Assembly: GCA_010912705.1 (NCBI GenBank)
Contig: POWB01000010.1
Location: 62,001-126,000, forward strand
Direction: 5' to 3'
Source: Halochromatium sp.
Lineage (GTDB): Bacteria > Pseudomonadota > Gammaproteobacteria > Chromatiales > Chromatiaceae
DNA length: 64,000 bases
In this document: positions 28,390 to 37,859 of the stretch, piece after piece
Position numbering within the stretch: the first letter of the stretch is position 1
Layout: each line of letters opens with the position of its first letter
Notes under the pieces: model-generated
The model's database searches: none
Seen by the model: the letters and a program-made list of their open reading frames with translations, nothing else
What the model was told of the DNA's origin: nothing
Position numbers and translations under genes: made by a program

Positions 28390-29292
28390 ATGATGAAGAC
28401 ACCCGACCTGCATACCCATTCCACCGCCTCTGACGGCACCCTGACCCCGCGCGATCTAATCACACGGGCCGCTGCGCAGGGGGTTGAGGTGATCGCGCTC
28501 ACCGATCACGATACCCTCGCCGGATTGGACGAGGCGGCCGCAGCGGCGCAGGCGCAGGGCATTCAGCTCGTGCCTGGGGTCGAGATCTCGGTGACCTGGG
28601 GTGGGCGCACCGTCCACATCGTCGGGCTTGATGTTGATCCTGCCTCTGTGGAATTACGCCAGGGTCTCAGGGGCTTACTCGCCTACCGGGAGGAGCGTGC
28701 GGCTGAGATCGGACGCCGTCTAGCGCGTGCGGGCTGGCCAGGCGCCCTGGACGGGGCTCGAGCCCTGGCCGAGGGCGAGCTGGTAGGCCGTACCCACTTC
28801 GCGCGGTTTCTGGTCCAACAAGGCGCGGCCAAGGATCTGCGTGCGGTCTTCAAGCATTTCCTAGTCAAGGGCAAGCCGGGCCATGTGGCTGGTTGTTGGA
28901 CAACCTTAGAAGAGGCCGTTGGCTGGATTACTGCTGCCGGTGGGCAGGCCGTGATCGCGCATCCGGCGCGCTATGGCCTAACGCGCTCGAAGATGAAGCA
29001 TCTGATCGAGGCGTTTCGTGCTTGCGGAGGACGTGGGATCGAGGTGGTCTCGGGCAGCCATAGTCGCGACGACTACTTTACCTTTGCGCGCTGGTCGCGT
29101 GAGCAAGGGTTGTTGGCCTCGGCCGGCTCCGACTATCACGGTCCAGATAATCCTTGGATCGAACTCGGGCGCCTGCCGGGGCTGCCCGAGGGTTGTCGGC
29201 CGATCTGGGAGCAGCCGGGCTTTGCAGGGCTGGATCGAGATTGGTCCGGCAGCTCGCCCCAAGCGCCAATGCTGAATCAGTCGGTGGCCTAG
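28390..29292 (+). CDS. rnm: PHP-domain exoribonuclease/nucleotide phosphatase (RNase AM, TrpH/YciV)
   Basis: 300 residues of the PHP phosphoesterase fold. Metal-binding motifs appear in order: DLHTHSTASDG (6-16), LTDHDTLAG, PGVEIS, IAHPARYG, and the C-terminal SDYHGPD. E. coli YciV/TrpH acts as a 5'-3' exonuclease that matures rRNA 5' ends and dephosphorylates 3',5'-bisphosphonucleotides; assignment is by homology. It heads a plus-strand run rnm-yciO-M50-trpS-scpA-scpB-rluB, conserved in many gammaproteobacteria. The two ATGs at the start (28390, 28393) are equivalent. Confidence 0.9.
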   Translation: MMKTPDLHTHSTASDGTLTPRDLITRAAAQGVEVIALTDHDTLAGLDEAAAAAQAQGIQLVPGVEISVTWGGRTVHIVGLDVDPASVELRQGLRGLLAYREERAAEIGRRLARAGWPGALDGARALAEGELVGRTHFARFLVQQGAAKDLRAVFKHFLVKGKPGHVAGCWTTLEEAVGWITAAGGQAVIAHPARYGLTRSKMKHLIEAFRACGGRGIEVVSGSHSRDDYFTFARWSREQGLLASAGSDYHGPDNPWIELGRLPGLPEGCRPIWEQPGFAGLDRDWSGSSPQAPMLNQSVA

Positions 29293-29342
29293 GGCGCGGC
29301 CGATTCACGCCTTTTACAACCCCAAGCTCGATAGTCACGCCA

Positions 29343-29975
29343 ATGGCATCCTCGCCACAGTTTCTCGAGATCCACCCGCAAGATCCGCAGCCGCGACTGA
29401 TCCGCCAGGCGGCGGCGGTGTTTGCCGTTGGCGGTGTTGTTGTCTATCCGACGGACTCTTCCTATGCGTTGGGCTGCCAGCTAGGTGATAAGGCGGCGCT
29501 GGATCGCATCCGGATGATTCGGCGCGTGGATGATAAGCACCACTTCACACTGGTCTGTCGTGACCTCTCAGAGATCGCCACCTATGCGCGCCTCGATAAT
29601 CAGGCCTATCGCCAGCTCAAATCATTGACGCCTGGCCCTTATACCTTCATCTTTCAAGCCACTAAGCAAGTCCCGCGCAGGTTATTGCATCCTAAGCGCC
29701 GCGGTATCGGTATCCGCGTTCCGGGCACACCGATCACCCAGGCCCTACTCACTGAGCTGGACCAGCCGATCCTGAGCACCACGCTGATCATGCCCGGTGA
29801 TGAGGAGCCGATGGATGATGTGCTCGAGATGCGCGAGATGATCGGCCATTGCGTAGACCTGATCATCGACGGTGGCCCCTGCGGAAGCCAGCCGACGACG
29901 GTGGTGGATATGACCCAAGAGCCGCCGCTGGTGGTGCGTGAGGGCAAGGGCGATAGCAGCGTCTTTGAGCCCTAG
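29343..29975 (+). CDS. yciO: YciO-type Sua5/YrdC-family protein
   Basis: 210 residues from the chosen ATG at 29343; the in-frame extension back into rnm is not protein-like. YrdC-fold signatures are PTDSSYALGC, KSLTPGPYTFIFQATK (basic pocket) and GIGIRVPGTP, ending SQPTTVVDMTQEPPLVVREGKGD. The family includes threonylcarbamoyl-AMP synthases for tRNA modification. YciO members form a separate branch whose activity is weak or uncertain. It lies 51 bp after rnm in the conserved operon. Confidence 0.9.
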   Translation: MASSPQFLEIHPQDPQPRLIRQAAAVFAVGGVVVYPTDSSYALGCQLGDKAALDRIRMIRRVDDKHHFTLVCRDLSEIATYARLDNQAYRQLKSLTPGPYTFIFQATKQVPRRLLHPKRRGIGIRVPGTPITQALLTELDQPILSTTLIMPGDEEPMDDVLEMREMIGHCVDLIIDGGPCGSQPTTVVDMTQEPPLVVREGKGDSSVFEP

Positions 29976-30036
29976 CGAGCTGGCCGCTGGCCTGTTTCAT
30001 TGAGATTTCTGACAGGACACCTAACGTTTGGATGCC

Positions 30037-30747
30037 ATGACCGAAACCCTGCTGTTGATCCTGCTGATCGCGGTGCCGGTGTTGTTCGCGATTACCGTGC
30101 ACGAGGCCGCCCACGGTTGGGTGGCAAATCGGCTTGGCGATCCGACGGCCGCGATGCTCGGCCGCGTGACCTTTAATCCGATCAAGCATATCGACCCGGT
30201 CGGCACCATTGTGGTGCCCCTGATCATCTTTCTGACCTCGAAGACCCTGCTGGGTGTGCCCTTCCTGTTTGGCTGGGCCAAGCCAGTGCCGGTGAACTGG
30301 CGGCGGCTGCGGAATCCGCGCTGGGATATGGCGCTAGTCGCGATTGCCGGCCCCGGCGTGAACCTCTTGATGGCCATCGGTTGGGGGCTGGCCTTAGAGT
30401 TGATGTTGTTGATCTTGGGCTTTGTCGAGGTGCCGAATGGCGTCTTGAGTCTCTACGTCGAGCTGTGCTTGATTGGCATCTTGATCAATCTCTTTCTGAT
30501 GGCACTGAACATGATCCCGATCTTGCCACTGGATGGCGGGCGGGTGCTCAGCGCCTTGCTCCCGCCAACCTGGGCGCGTGGCTTTGCGCGGCTCGAGCCC
30601 TATGGACTGCTGATCCTGGTGGCACTGCTTCTATTGCCGAATGGGCAGCCGCCTGGTCTGCTTGGCGCGGTACTGCGTCCAGCCGTTGAGCTTGCACTCG
30701 CGGTGATTCCGGCATCGGATCTGATCCGCGACCATATTCCTTTCTGA
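30037..30747 (+). CDS. Site-2 protease family (M50) membrane metalloprotease
   Basis: 236 residues from ATG 30037; a TTG at 30028 is an alternative. Zinc site HEAAHGWVANRLGD in the first membrane segment and the second-site motif LPLDGGRVLSALLP are both present, with four further hydrophobic segments. This is the short S2P-like group found next to trpS and scpA in many bacteria. It should cleave a membrane-embedded substrate that is not known. It sits in the operon between yciO and trpS, with 19 bp to the trpS start. Confidence 0.88.
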   Translation: MTETLLLILLIAVPVLFAITVHEAAHGWVANRLGDPTAAMLGRVTFNPIKHIDPVGTIVVPLIIFLTSKTLLGVPFLFGWAKPVPVNWRRLRNPRWDMALVAIAGPGVNLLMAIGWGLALELMLLILGFVEVPNGVLSLYVELCLIGILINLFLMALNMIPILPLDGGRVLSALLPPTWARGFARLEPYGLLILVALLLLPNGQPPGLLGAVLRPAVELALAVIPASDLIRDHIPF

Positions 30748-30766
30748 CAGCAAAGGCCCTAAGCCG

Positions 30767-31984
30767 TTGAATTCTGCCCCTAACCAAACCCATCGCGTCC
30801 TCTCCGGCATGCGCCCGACCGGTAAGCTCCATCTAGGCCATTATCATGGGGTGCTGAAAAACTGGATCGAGCTACAGCATGAGTACGAGTGCTTCTTCTT
30901 TGTCGCCGATTGGCATGCGCTGACCACCGACTACGAAGACCCCTCACAGATCCCGCAGGCGAGCTTCGACATGGTCCTCGATTGGCTCGCCTGCGGGATC
31001 AGCGCTGGTGCGGCGACGCTATTCATTCAGTCGCGGGTGCCTGAGCACGCCGAGCTGCATCTGCTGCTGTCGATGATTACGCCGTTGGGCTGGCTTGAGC
31101 GCGTGCCGAGCTATAAAGACCAGCAGGAGAAGCTCAAGGAAAAGGATCTGGCGACCTATGGCTTTCTCGGTTATCCGCTGCTGCAGAGTGCCGATATCTT
31201 GATCTATAAGGCCGGCGCGGTCCCTGTGGGTGAGGATCAGGTCGCGCACGTCGAGATGACGCGTGAGATCGCTCGGCGCTTCAACCATATCTATGGCCGC
31301 GAGCCGGGCTTCGAGGAGCAGGCCGAGCAGGCCAAGCGCAAGATGGGCAAGAAGAACGCCAAGATGTTCGATCAGCTCAAGCGCCGCTACCAAGAGCAGG
31401 GCGATCAGGAGGCGCTGGACGTCGCCCGTGCTCTGCTCGAGAGCCAGGCCAACATCACCATCGCCGATCGTGAGCGGCTGTTTGGCTACCTCGAGGGCGG
31501 CGGCCGCGTGATCCTGCCCGAGCCGATGCCACTGCTGACCAAAGCGGCCAAGATGCCAGGGCTCGATGGCCAGAAGATGTCCAAGTCCTACGGCAATACC
31601 ATCGCCCTGCGCGATGATCCTGATGCCGTTGAGCAGAAGCTGCGTACCATGCCGACCGATCCAGCGCGCGTGCGCCGCACCGACCCCGGCAACCCAGAGG
31701 TCTGCCCGGTCTGGCAGTTCCACGAGGTCTACTCCGATACCCAGATCAAAGATTGGGTACAGCAGGGCTGCCGCAGCGCCGGTATCGGTTGTATCGAATG
31801 CAAGCAGCCGATCATCGATGCCGTGCGCAAGGAGCTAGAGCCGATTCAGGCGGAGGTGAAGCGGCTCGAAGCTGATCCGGATCTAGTGCGCTCGTTCATC
31901 AATGAGGGTTGCGAGCGTGCGCGTGACCGAGCGCGCGAGACGATGGAGGATGTGCGCCACGTGATGTCGCTGCGGCAAGGCTGA
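30767..31984 (+). CDS. trpS: Tryptophanyl-tRNA synthetase (long form)
   Basis: 405 residues of a class I synthetase. The HIGH-type motif appears as HLGHYHG just after the N-terminal VLSGMRPTGKL, and KMSKSYGN carries the KMSKS loop. It is ~70 residues longer than E. coli TrpS, with an insertion near 190-260 (KRKMGKKNAKMFDQLKRRYQ and after) as in a known longer subgroup. The start is TTG at 30767, supported by an AAGG site upstream; the next Met lies inside the conserved core, so a later start would destroy the fold. It charges tRNA-Trp and lies in the operon upstream of scpA. Confidence 0.93.
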   Translation: MNSAPNQTHRVLSGMRPTGKLHLGHYHGVLKNWIELQHEYECFFFVADWHALTTDYEDPSQIPQASFDMVLDWLACGISAGAATLFIQSRVPEHAELHLLLSMITPLGWLERVPSYKDQQEKLKEKDLATYGFLGYPLLQSADILIYKAGAVPVGEDQVAHVEMTREIARRFNHIYGREPGFEEQAEQAKRKMGKKNAKMFDQLKRRYQEQGDQEALDVARALLESQANITIADRERLFGYLEGGGRVILPEPMPLLTKAAKMPGLDGQKMSKSYGNTIALRDDPDAVEQKLRTMPTDPARVRRTDPGNPEVCPVWQFHEVYSDTQIKDWVQQGCRSAGIGCIECKQPIIDAVRKELEPIQAEVKRLEADPDLVRSFINEGCERARDRARETMEDVRHVMSLRQG

Positions 31985-32016
31985 TGAGCAGCGCTTAACG
32001 GCGACCGAGCGAGATC

Positions 32017-32904
32017 ATGCAGGAGTCAAGCCCCGAGACCCAGACTGACACTGAAACATCGACAACAGAGGCGACGTCGAGCCCAGTGGCAGCGGGGCCC
32101 AAGCTTGAGCTCGGCGACAAGGTTCGCTTTGCGCTGGTCCGCGGCGAGCCCTTGCTGAAGCTGCCAGAAGATCTTTACATCCCACCGGATGCGCTCGAGG
32201 TCTTTCTCGATACCTTCGAGGGGCCGCTAGACTTATTGCTGTATTTGATCCGGCGGCAGAATCTCGACATTCTGGATATCCCGATCATCGAGATCACTAA
32301 ACAGTACATGGAGTACGTGGAGCTGATGAAAGAGGTGCGGCTTGAGCTCGCTGCTGAGTACCTAGTGATGGCCGCGATGCTCTGCGAGATCAAGTCTCGG
32401 ATGCTGCTGCCGCGAGCCGACGAAGATGATGAGGATGGCGAAGACCCGCGCGCTGAGCTGGTGCGTCGGCTCGCTGAATACGAGCAGTTTAAGCGCGCCG
32501 CGCAAGACCTTGATGCACTGCCGCGGCTTGAGCGCGATTGCTTTGTGGTGCAGGCGCGGGTGCCGCCGGGGCATATTCCGCGCATCCCGCCGAAGGTGGA
32601 GCTGGATGAGCTGCTCGCCGCCTTGCAGGCGGTATTGGCGCGTGCTGATCTCTTTACCAGTCATCAGATCGAGCGTGAGTCCTTGTCGTTACGTGAGCGA
32701 ATGTCGGCGGTGCTGGAGCGCATCAGCGGTGCCGAGCTGGTGCCCTTTACCGATCTGTTCGATGTGACTGAGGGGCGCGCTGGGGTGGTGGTCAGCTTCC
32801 TCGCGGTGCTCGAGCTGTTGAAGGCGGCGACGCTGGAGCTGATCCAAGTCGAGCCCTTTGCGCCGATTCGGCTGCGCCGGCCTGGGGTCGAAGAGGCCGC
32901 ATGA
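32017..32904 (+). CDS. scpA: Segregation and condensation protein A (kleisin)
   Basis: 295 residues. After a ~50-residue acidic, Thr/Ser-rich N-terminal extension comes the kleisin core: FEGPLDLLLYLIRRQNLDIL, DIPIIEITKQYMEY, LEYVMAAMLCEIKSRMLLPR-type helix (here AEYLVMAAMLCEIKSRMLLP) and a C-terminal winged helix (~220-290). It bridges the SMC heads with ScpB. Its stop overlaps the scpB start by 4 bp. The SMC partner is encoded at 18305. Confidence 0.93.
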   Translation: MQESSPETQTDTETSTTEATSSPVAAGPKLELGDKVRFALVRGEPLLKLPEDLYIPPDALEVFLDTFEGPLDLLLYLIRRQNLDILDIPIIEITKQYMEYVELMKEVRLELAAEYLVMAAMLCEIKSRMLLPRADEDDEDGEDPRAELVRRLAEYEQFKRAAQDLDALPRLERDCFVVQARVPPGHIPRIPPKVELDELLAALQAVLARADLFTSHQIERESLSLRERMSAVLERISGAELVPFTDLFDVTEGRAGVVVSFLAVLELLKAATLELIQVEPFAPIRLRRPGVEEAA

Positions 32905-33824
32905 GCGACTGGGAGCAGGACATCAGCGTCGATGAAGGGCTGACGGATGAGGCTGCTGCGCCCGACGCTGTGCCGCGGCAGCACGCGCTCTCGCTGCTGG
33001 TGCCCGGACTACAGCAGGTGGTTGAGGGCGCCCTCTTGGCGGCGGCTGAGCCGCTGTCGATCGAGCGGATTCAGGGGCTGTATGATGATCGCGAGCGCCC
33101 ATCGCGGGAGGCGGTGCTGGCCGCGCTTGAGGCCTTGCGTGAGGGCTTCGATGGGCATGGCGTCGAGCTGGTTGAGGTCGCCGGCGGTTGGCGCGTCCAG
33201 GTGCGAGCATCGGTTGCGCCCTGGGTAGGGCGACTCTGGCAGGAGAAGGCCACGCGCTACTCGCGGGCCCTGCTCGAGACCCTTGCGCTGATCGCCTATC
33301 GGCAGCCAATCACACGCGGCGAGATCGAGCAGATTCGGGGCGTGGCGGTGAGCACGCCGATCATCAAGACCCTGACCGAGCGCGAATGGGTACGGGTGGT
33401 GGGGCACCGAGAGGTTCCAGGTCGGCCCGCGCTCTATGCAACCACACGCCGATTTCTCGACTATTTTGGGCTGCGCTCGTTGAATGATCTGCCGCCGCTG
33501 GCCGCGATTCGCGATGCCAGTTTCTTTGAGCAGGCCTTGAATGAAGAGACGGACGGCGCTGATCTTGCTGCAGTGCAGGCATCCTCGGGGCCGGTTGAAG
33601 ACGCTGTCGAGGACAGTCTGGACGCAGCGACTGAGCGCATGCCGCAAGCCTTAGTGACCAGGCCAGCAGGCCGCCCACACCTCGTCCTTGCCATCAGCAA
33701 CGACGCGGCTCTGGGGCTGGAGTCTCGCGAGTCTGAGCCAGGCGACCAGCAGGACCTGCATGACGCTGAGCCGTCCACTGACACCAACCAACGCACTGGA
33801 GATGAACCGGATGAAGGACGCTGA
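32901..33824 (+). CDS. scpB: Segregation and condensation protein B
   Basis: 307 residues. Two winged-helix domains span about 30-190 ([18 protein letters not shown]-like start, then [39 protein letters not shown] and [17 protein letters not shown]). A ~100-residue acidic, probably disordered tail follows, longer than in E. coli-type relatives. ScpB dimers stabilise ScpA on SMC. It is coupled to scpA and overlaps the start of rluB by 14 bp. Confidence 0.92.
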   Translation: MSDWEQDISVDEGLTDEAAAPDAVPRQHALSLLVPGLQQVVEGALLAAAEPLSIERIQGLYDDRERPSREAVLAALEALREGFDGHGVELVEVAGGWRVQVRASVAPWVGRLWQEKATRYSRALLETLALIAYRQPITRGEIEQIRGVAVSTPIIKTLTEREWVRVVGHREVPGRPALYATTRRFLDYFGLRSLNDLPPLAAIRDASFFEQALNEETDGADLAAVQASSGPVEDAVEDSLDAATERMPQALVTRPAGRPHLVLAISNDAALGLESRESEPGDQQDLHDAEPSTDTNQRTGDEPDEGR

Positions 33825-34677
33825 TCGGCGCCGACCTGCACCTGTGTTGCAGGAGCCAGTGCGTCTACAGAAGACGCTAGCGGAGGCTGGCCTTGGCTCT
33901 CGGCGCGAGATCGAAGGCTGGATTCGTGACGGTCGGGTGCGGGTGAATGGTGCGCTCGCCAAGCTCGGTGATCGCGTGCTGCCGAGCGACCGTATCCGCG
34001 TCGATGGTCAGGAGGTCCGCCGCCGAGCCGCGAAGCGCCAGAACCTACGGGTGCTGGCCTATCACAAGCCCGAGGGCGAGGTCGTGACGCGGCGTGATCC
34101 TGAGGGGCGGCCGACCATCTTCCGGCGCCTGCCTGGGATTCGTGACGGGCGTTGGATCGCCGTCGGGCGGCTCGACCTGAACACCGCGGGTTTGCTGCTT
34201 GTCACCAATCACGGCGAGCTCGCCAATCGTCTGATGCACCCCTCGCGCGCGATCGAGCGCGAATATGCGGTTCGGGTGCGGGGCAAGGTCTCGGAGCAGC
34301 TGTTGGCGCAGTTGGTCAATGGTGTTGAGCTAGAGGATGGTCCGGCCCGCTTCGAGGAGATCGTCCCGTCTGGCGGCTCGGAGAGTCATCAGTGGTTCCA
34401 TGTGCTCATCGTCGAGGGACGCAACCGCGAGGTGCGTCGGCTCTGGGAGGCGGTTGGCTGCAGGGTCAGTCGGCTCAAGCGAGTGCGCTTTGGAAATGTG
34501 ATCCTGGGCGCTCGGCCAACGCCGGGGCAGTGGCGCGAGCTGGTCGGTGAAGAGCTGGATGAGCTGATGGCCTTGGCTGAGCTTAGGCCACCGGTGATGG
34601 CTCGAGCTGGTTTGAGGACGGGTGCACACAAGGGTCGGCATTCAGCTCGGCCGGCCGATCTGCGCAGAGGCAGTTAG
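33811..34677 (+). CDS. rluB: 23S rRNA pseudouridine synthase RluB
   Basis: 288 residues from ATG 33811, chosen because GGAG lies 9 nt upstream; ATG 33802 and an earlier frame inside scpB are less likely. An N-terminal S4 RNA-binding domain ([20 protein letters not shown]) precedes the catalytic domain with [20 protein letters not shown] (catalytic Asp in the RLD motif) and [16 protein letters not shown]. RluB makes pseudouridine 2605 in helix 93 of 23S rRNA. A basic tail follows. It ends the trpH-to-rluB operon. Confidence 0.92.
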   Translation: MKDADRRRPAPVLQEPVRLQKTLAEAGLGSRREIEGWIRDGRVRVNGALAKLGDRVLPSDRIRVDGQEVRRRAAKRQNLRVLAYHKPEGEVVTRRDPEGRPTIFRRLPGIRDGRWIAVGRLDLNTAGLLLVTNHGELANRLMHPSRAIEREYAVRVRGKVSEQLLAQLVNGVELEDGPARFEEIVPSGGSESHQWFHVLIVEGRNREVRRLWEAVGCRVSRLKRVRFGNVILGARPTPGQWRELVGEELDELMALAELRPPVMARAGLRTGAHKGRHSARPADLRRGS

Positions 34678-34726
34678 AACAACGAAAAGCTCCGCAGCAG
34701 GCTGGCGATTTTTTTCGGCAATCGCC

Positions 34727-35956
34727 TTAGCTGTGACTGTCCGGCAGGATGCGGATCAGGGCGCCATCAGGCTCGTCAGTGAGGATGTAGAGACCTCCAT
34801 CTGGGCCTTGGCGGACGTCACGTACACGCTGGCCGATACTGAGCTTTTCTTCGCCTAGGGCGCGGGTGCCGTCGAGTTGTGTCCGGCGTAATTGTTGGAA
34901 CTTGAGCGCGCCGCTGATCAAGTCGCCTTGCCAGTCGGGAAAGTCGTCTCCGGTGTAGAAGGCCATGCCGCTGGGGGCGATCGAGGGGGTCCAGACGACG
35001 GTGGGCTGAGTGACGCCCGGGGCTTGGGTCTTGTCCGAAATCCGCGGTCCCCAGTATTCCATGCTGTAGGTGACCTCGGGCCAGCCGTAGTTGTTGCCGG
35101 CCCGGATCAGGTTGATCTCATCGCCGCCGCGCGAGCCGTGCTCGTTGGCCCAGATGCGGCCGCTGTCGGGGTCGCGGGTCAGTCCTTGAATATTACGATG
35201 GCCGATGCTGTAAATCTGCGGCTTGGCGCCTGGCTGGTCGACGAAGGGGTTATCGGCGGGCGTTGAGCCGTCGGCGTTCAGGCGCAGCAGCGAGCCGAAA
35301 TGGGTGCCGGGGTTCTGTGCCTGCTTGCGGATGTTCTCGCCGTCGAATGAGATCGGCGGATTGCCACCATCGCCGATGCTCATCAGCAAGGTGCCGTCAG
35401 GCAGCCAGAGGAGCCGCGAGCCGAAGTGCTGGCCGCCGGATTTGCTGTCGGCGTTGCGGAAGATGATCTCGAGGTCCCGCAGGCGCTTGTTCTCGAGATC
35501 GAGCCGGCCGCGGGCGAGGGCGGTGCGGTTGGCGTCTTCGGTGCCTTCGGCGAAGGTCAGGTAGACCAGTTGGTTGTCGGCGAAGTCAGGGTGCAGGCTG
35601 ACGTCGAGCAGTCCGCCTTGGCCGCAGGCGCAGACCTTGGGTGTGCCGCGGATTGGCGTGGGATCGAGCGCTGCAGCGTCCGTTGTTGCTTGCCGGATCA
35701 GGCGCAGCTGGCCGGGTCGTTCGGTGACGAGTGCCGAGCCGTCAGGCAGCCAGGCGATGCTCCAGGGATGGCGTAGTCCTTCGACGCGGGTCTCCATGCG
35801 CCAGCCTCTGGCCTCGGGCACATCGGCAGTTGGGTCGACGGGGCCTGTGGGTTGGCTGCAGCCGAGTGACGGGATCAGGGCGAGCAGCCAGAGCCCGACC
35901 GCGAGCGCAGGCTTGCGGATGTGAGTCAGATTTTGAGTTGGATACTGTCGCTGCAT
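34727..35956 (-). CDS. PQQ-dependent soluble aldose sugar dehydrogenase (YliI-like)
   Basis: 409 residues. A signal peptide with a lipobox-like end (LLALIPSLGC) exports it. The six-bladed propeller shows HPWSIAWLPDGSALVTERPG, GLLDVSLHPDF, GHRNIQGLTRDPDSG and NEHGSRGGDEINLIRAGNNY, all typical of the GSDH family, including the catalytic His region (HPWSIA) and Ca/PQQ-binding loops. It oxidises sugars in the periplasm if PQQ is available; no pqq genes are in the window. Two copies of a 15-bp repeat lie upstream at 35973-36002. Confidence 0.88.
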   Translation of the reverse strand: MQRQYPTQNLTHIRKPALAVGLWLLALIPSLGCSQPTGPVDPTADVPEARGWRMETRVEGLRHPWSIAWLPDGSALVTERPGQLRLIRQATTDAAALDPTPIRGTPKVCACGQGGLLDVSLHPDFADNQLVYLTFAEGTEDANRTALARGRLDLENKRLRDLEIIFRNADSKSGGQHFGSRLLWLPDGTLLMSIGDGGNPPISFDGENIRKQAQNPGTHFGSLLRLNADGSTPADNPFVDQPGAKPQIYSIGHRNIQGLTRDPDSGRIWANEHGSRGGDEINLIRAGNNYGWPEVTYSMEYWGPRISDKTQAPGVTQPTVVWTPSIAPSGMAFYTGDDFPDWQGDLISGALKFQQLRRTQLDGTRALGEEKLSIGQRVRDVRQGPDGGLYILTDEPDGALIRILPDSHS

Positions 35957-35972
35957 GGGATATTCCTTCCTG

Positions 35973-36002
35973 TCTCGATGAGCGTTATCTCGATGAGCGT
36001 TA
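35973..36002. repeat. 15-bp direct repeat upstream of the sugar dehydrogenase gene
   Basis: TCTCGATGAGCGTTA occurs twice in tandem without mismatch, 17 bp before the start codon at 35956, so it is in the 5' leader or promoter region. Confidence 0.85.
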
Positions 36003-36152
36003 ACCTGAATCTCGGGCGATGCATTTTCCGGGATGGCGCCGCGCTATGAGCCTTAGGCGCGCTCGGGATAAAACTCGTCATCAAAGATCTGTGCGCGGCT
36101 ATAGGGGCATGATTCAGGAAACGTCTTGCGCGGTAAGCGCGTCTCCTTGTGA

Positions 36153-37589
36153 TCATGACAGCAGCGCCAGCTCGGTCAGCGGACCATCGCGCTCGACCTC
36201 GAGCTTGCGATTCAGGTCGTTGAGGGCAGCCTGCAGCGCCTCTTCGATCACCGGATGGTAGAACGGCATGCGCAGCATCTGTTCGACCGTCATGCCTTGT
36301 TGAATGCTCCAGCTGAGCAGATGGGCCAGATTTTCGCCACGCGGTGCGATCAGCTCGGCGCCGAGCAGCTGTCCGTTGGTCCTGTCGGCATAGACCCGGA
36401 TTAGGCCGCGGTTGTTGCCCATGATCAGGGCGCGGCCGACCGGCGCCATCTTGATCTCGCCGATCGCGGTCTGGTCAGGATTAAGCGTGTCGAAGCGCTG
36501 GCCGATGGCGCAGATATTCGGATCGCAGAAGTTGATGTACAGCGGCGTGCGGCGACGGAAGCGGAGCGGCTGTTGGGGGTCGCCGGCGGCTTGGCTGGTG
36601 ATGCGCAGGGCGTTGAAGCCGGCGATGCGGCCCTCGTCGCCGGCCTCGTGCAGCACTGGGCGCTCGGCGGTGACGTCGCCGGCGATGAAGACTGGCAGCT
36701 CGCCAACCTGCATGCTGTGGCGATCGAACGGCGGTAGGCCGCGGGCATCGAGCTCCACACCAAGGTTCTCGAGCCCGAGCCCCTCAAGGTTGGGCACCCT
36801 GCCGATGCTGCAGAGTAGGGCGTCGACGCTGATCTGATGATCGCCGGCTTGGACGCGTAGCTGTTCGCCGTCCTCGCTGATCTGTGCCGGCTGCCCGAGG
36901 TGGAGCGGGAATTCCTTGCCGATGACCTGAATGGCGGTCTTGGCGACCTCGGGATCGCGGAGGCCGGCGATGGTCTCGAGCTGATCGAAGCCTTCGACCT
37001 GGATACCGAGCCGATGCAGGCTTTGGCCAAGCTCCAGGCCGATGGTGCCGAGGCCGATGACGGCGATCGATGCCGGTAGATCCTCCAGCTCGAAGAGGCT
37101 GTCGGTGGTCAGCAGCTTGTCACCGAAGGCGCGCCAGGCCTCAGGCACCAGCGGCCGCGAGCCGGTGGCGATGATCACGGCGCCGGCGCGGATGCGCTGC
37201 TCGCCGACCGCGAGCAGAGTCGGCTCGAGGAAGCGGGCATAGTCTTGGAGGAACAGATCCTCGGGCATGTCATCGGTGCTGCTGCCGAGTACCCGGTCGA
37301 CGAAGGTGTCGCGCATATCCTGCACATGCTCGAGGGCCTCGGGTAGATCGAGGCTGAGCCCCTCATGGCCGTCGATGCCGTAGCGCCCGAGATGGGTGCG
37401 TCGGTGGTAGTCCTCGGCGACCTGGATCATCGCCTTGGAAGGCATGCAGCCGACGCGGGCACAGGTGGTGCCGGGCTCGCCGCCGTTGATGAGCACGAAG
37501 GTCTTGCCGGCCTTGCGCGCCTGGCTCATGGCATTGAGGCCAGAGGTACCGGCGCCGATGATGGCGATGTCGACGATGCGTTCTTGCAT
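36153..37589 (-). CDS. Dihydrolipoyl dehydrogenase-like flavoprotein
   Basis: 478 residues of the class I pyridine nucleotide-disulfide oxidoreductase family. Visible are the FAD-binding GAGTSGLNAM (12-21), redox-active C43-x4-C48 in TTCARVGCMPSK, a NAD-binding GLGTIGLELGQSL, a second FAD motif with FIAGDVTAERPVLHEAGDEG, and the C-terminal catalytic HP pair in FYHPVIEEAL. No E2 lipoyl or 2-oxoacid dehydrogenase gene is adjacent, so its partner is unknown. It could serve a lipoate-binding system elsewhere or act as a soluble transhydrogenase-type enzyme. It is divergent from aroA with ~270 bp between. Confidence 0.85.
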   Translation of the reverse strand: MQERIVDIAIIGAGTSGLNAMSQARKAGKTFVLINGGEPGTTCARVGCMPSKAMIQVAEDYHRRTHLGRYGIDGHEGLSLDLPEALEHVQDMRDTFVDRVLGSSTDDMPEDLFLQDYARFLEPTLLAVGEQRIRAGAVIIATGSRPLVPEAWRAFGDKLLTTDSLFELEDLPASIAVIGLGTIGLELGQSLHRLGIQVEGFDQLETIAGLRDPEVAKTAIQVIGKEFPLHLGQPAQISEDGEQLRVQAGDHQISVDALLCSIGRVPNLEGLGLENLGVELDARGLPPFDRHSMQVGELPVFIAGDVTAERPVLHEAGDEGRIAGFNALRITSQAAGDPQQPLRFRRRTPLYINFCDPNICAIGQRFDTLNPDQTAIGEIKMAPVGRALIMGNNRGLIRVYADRTNGQLLGAELIAPRGENLAHLLSWSIQQGMTVEQMLRMPFYHPVIEEALQAALNDLNRKLEVERDGPLTELALLS

Positions 37590-37859
37590 GGAGATAAAGG
37601 CTCTATAGGCGAGGTGGTGAAGTCGGCTCGATGCGTCGGGCCGTTGGTGGTTTACATCCTCGCAGTGGCGATGCTGCTGAGGGCGTCGTCTGGCCGATGG
37701 GCACGGCGGGCGGAGCTAATTGCTGTCTTCTGGATTGATCCGAAATGTCTGTGGCGCCTTGACCAGAGCTTGATCTGCACCGCATTCTATCTGGTTACGG
37801 CTGCAATTTTTTCGACCTGCAGCCGGGATTCAGAGTCTCAGCTGTCCCCCGAGAGATCT

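Noticed and set aside
29154-29342. Upstream extension of YciO into rnm
   Set aside because: Out-of-frame reading of the conserved rnm C-terminus; YciO of normal length starts at 29343.
37365-37859. N-terminal extension of AroA of ~165 codons
   Set aside because: It runs antisense to the dihydrolipoyl dehydrogenase gene and has no protein-like pattern; AroA of normal length starts at 37860.
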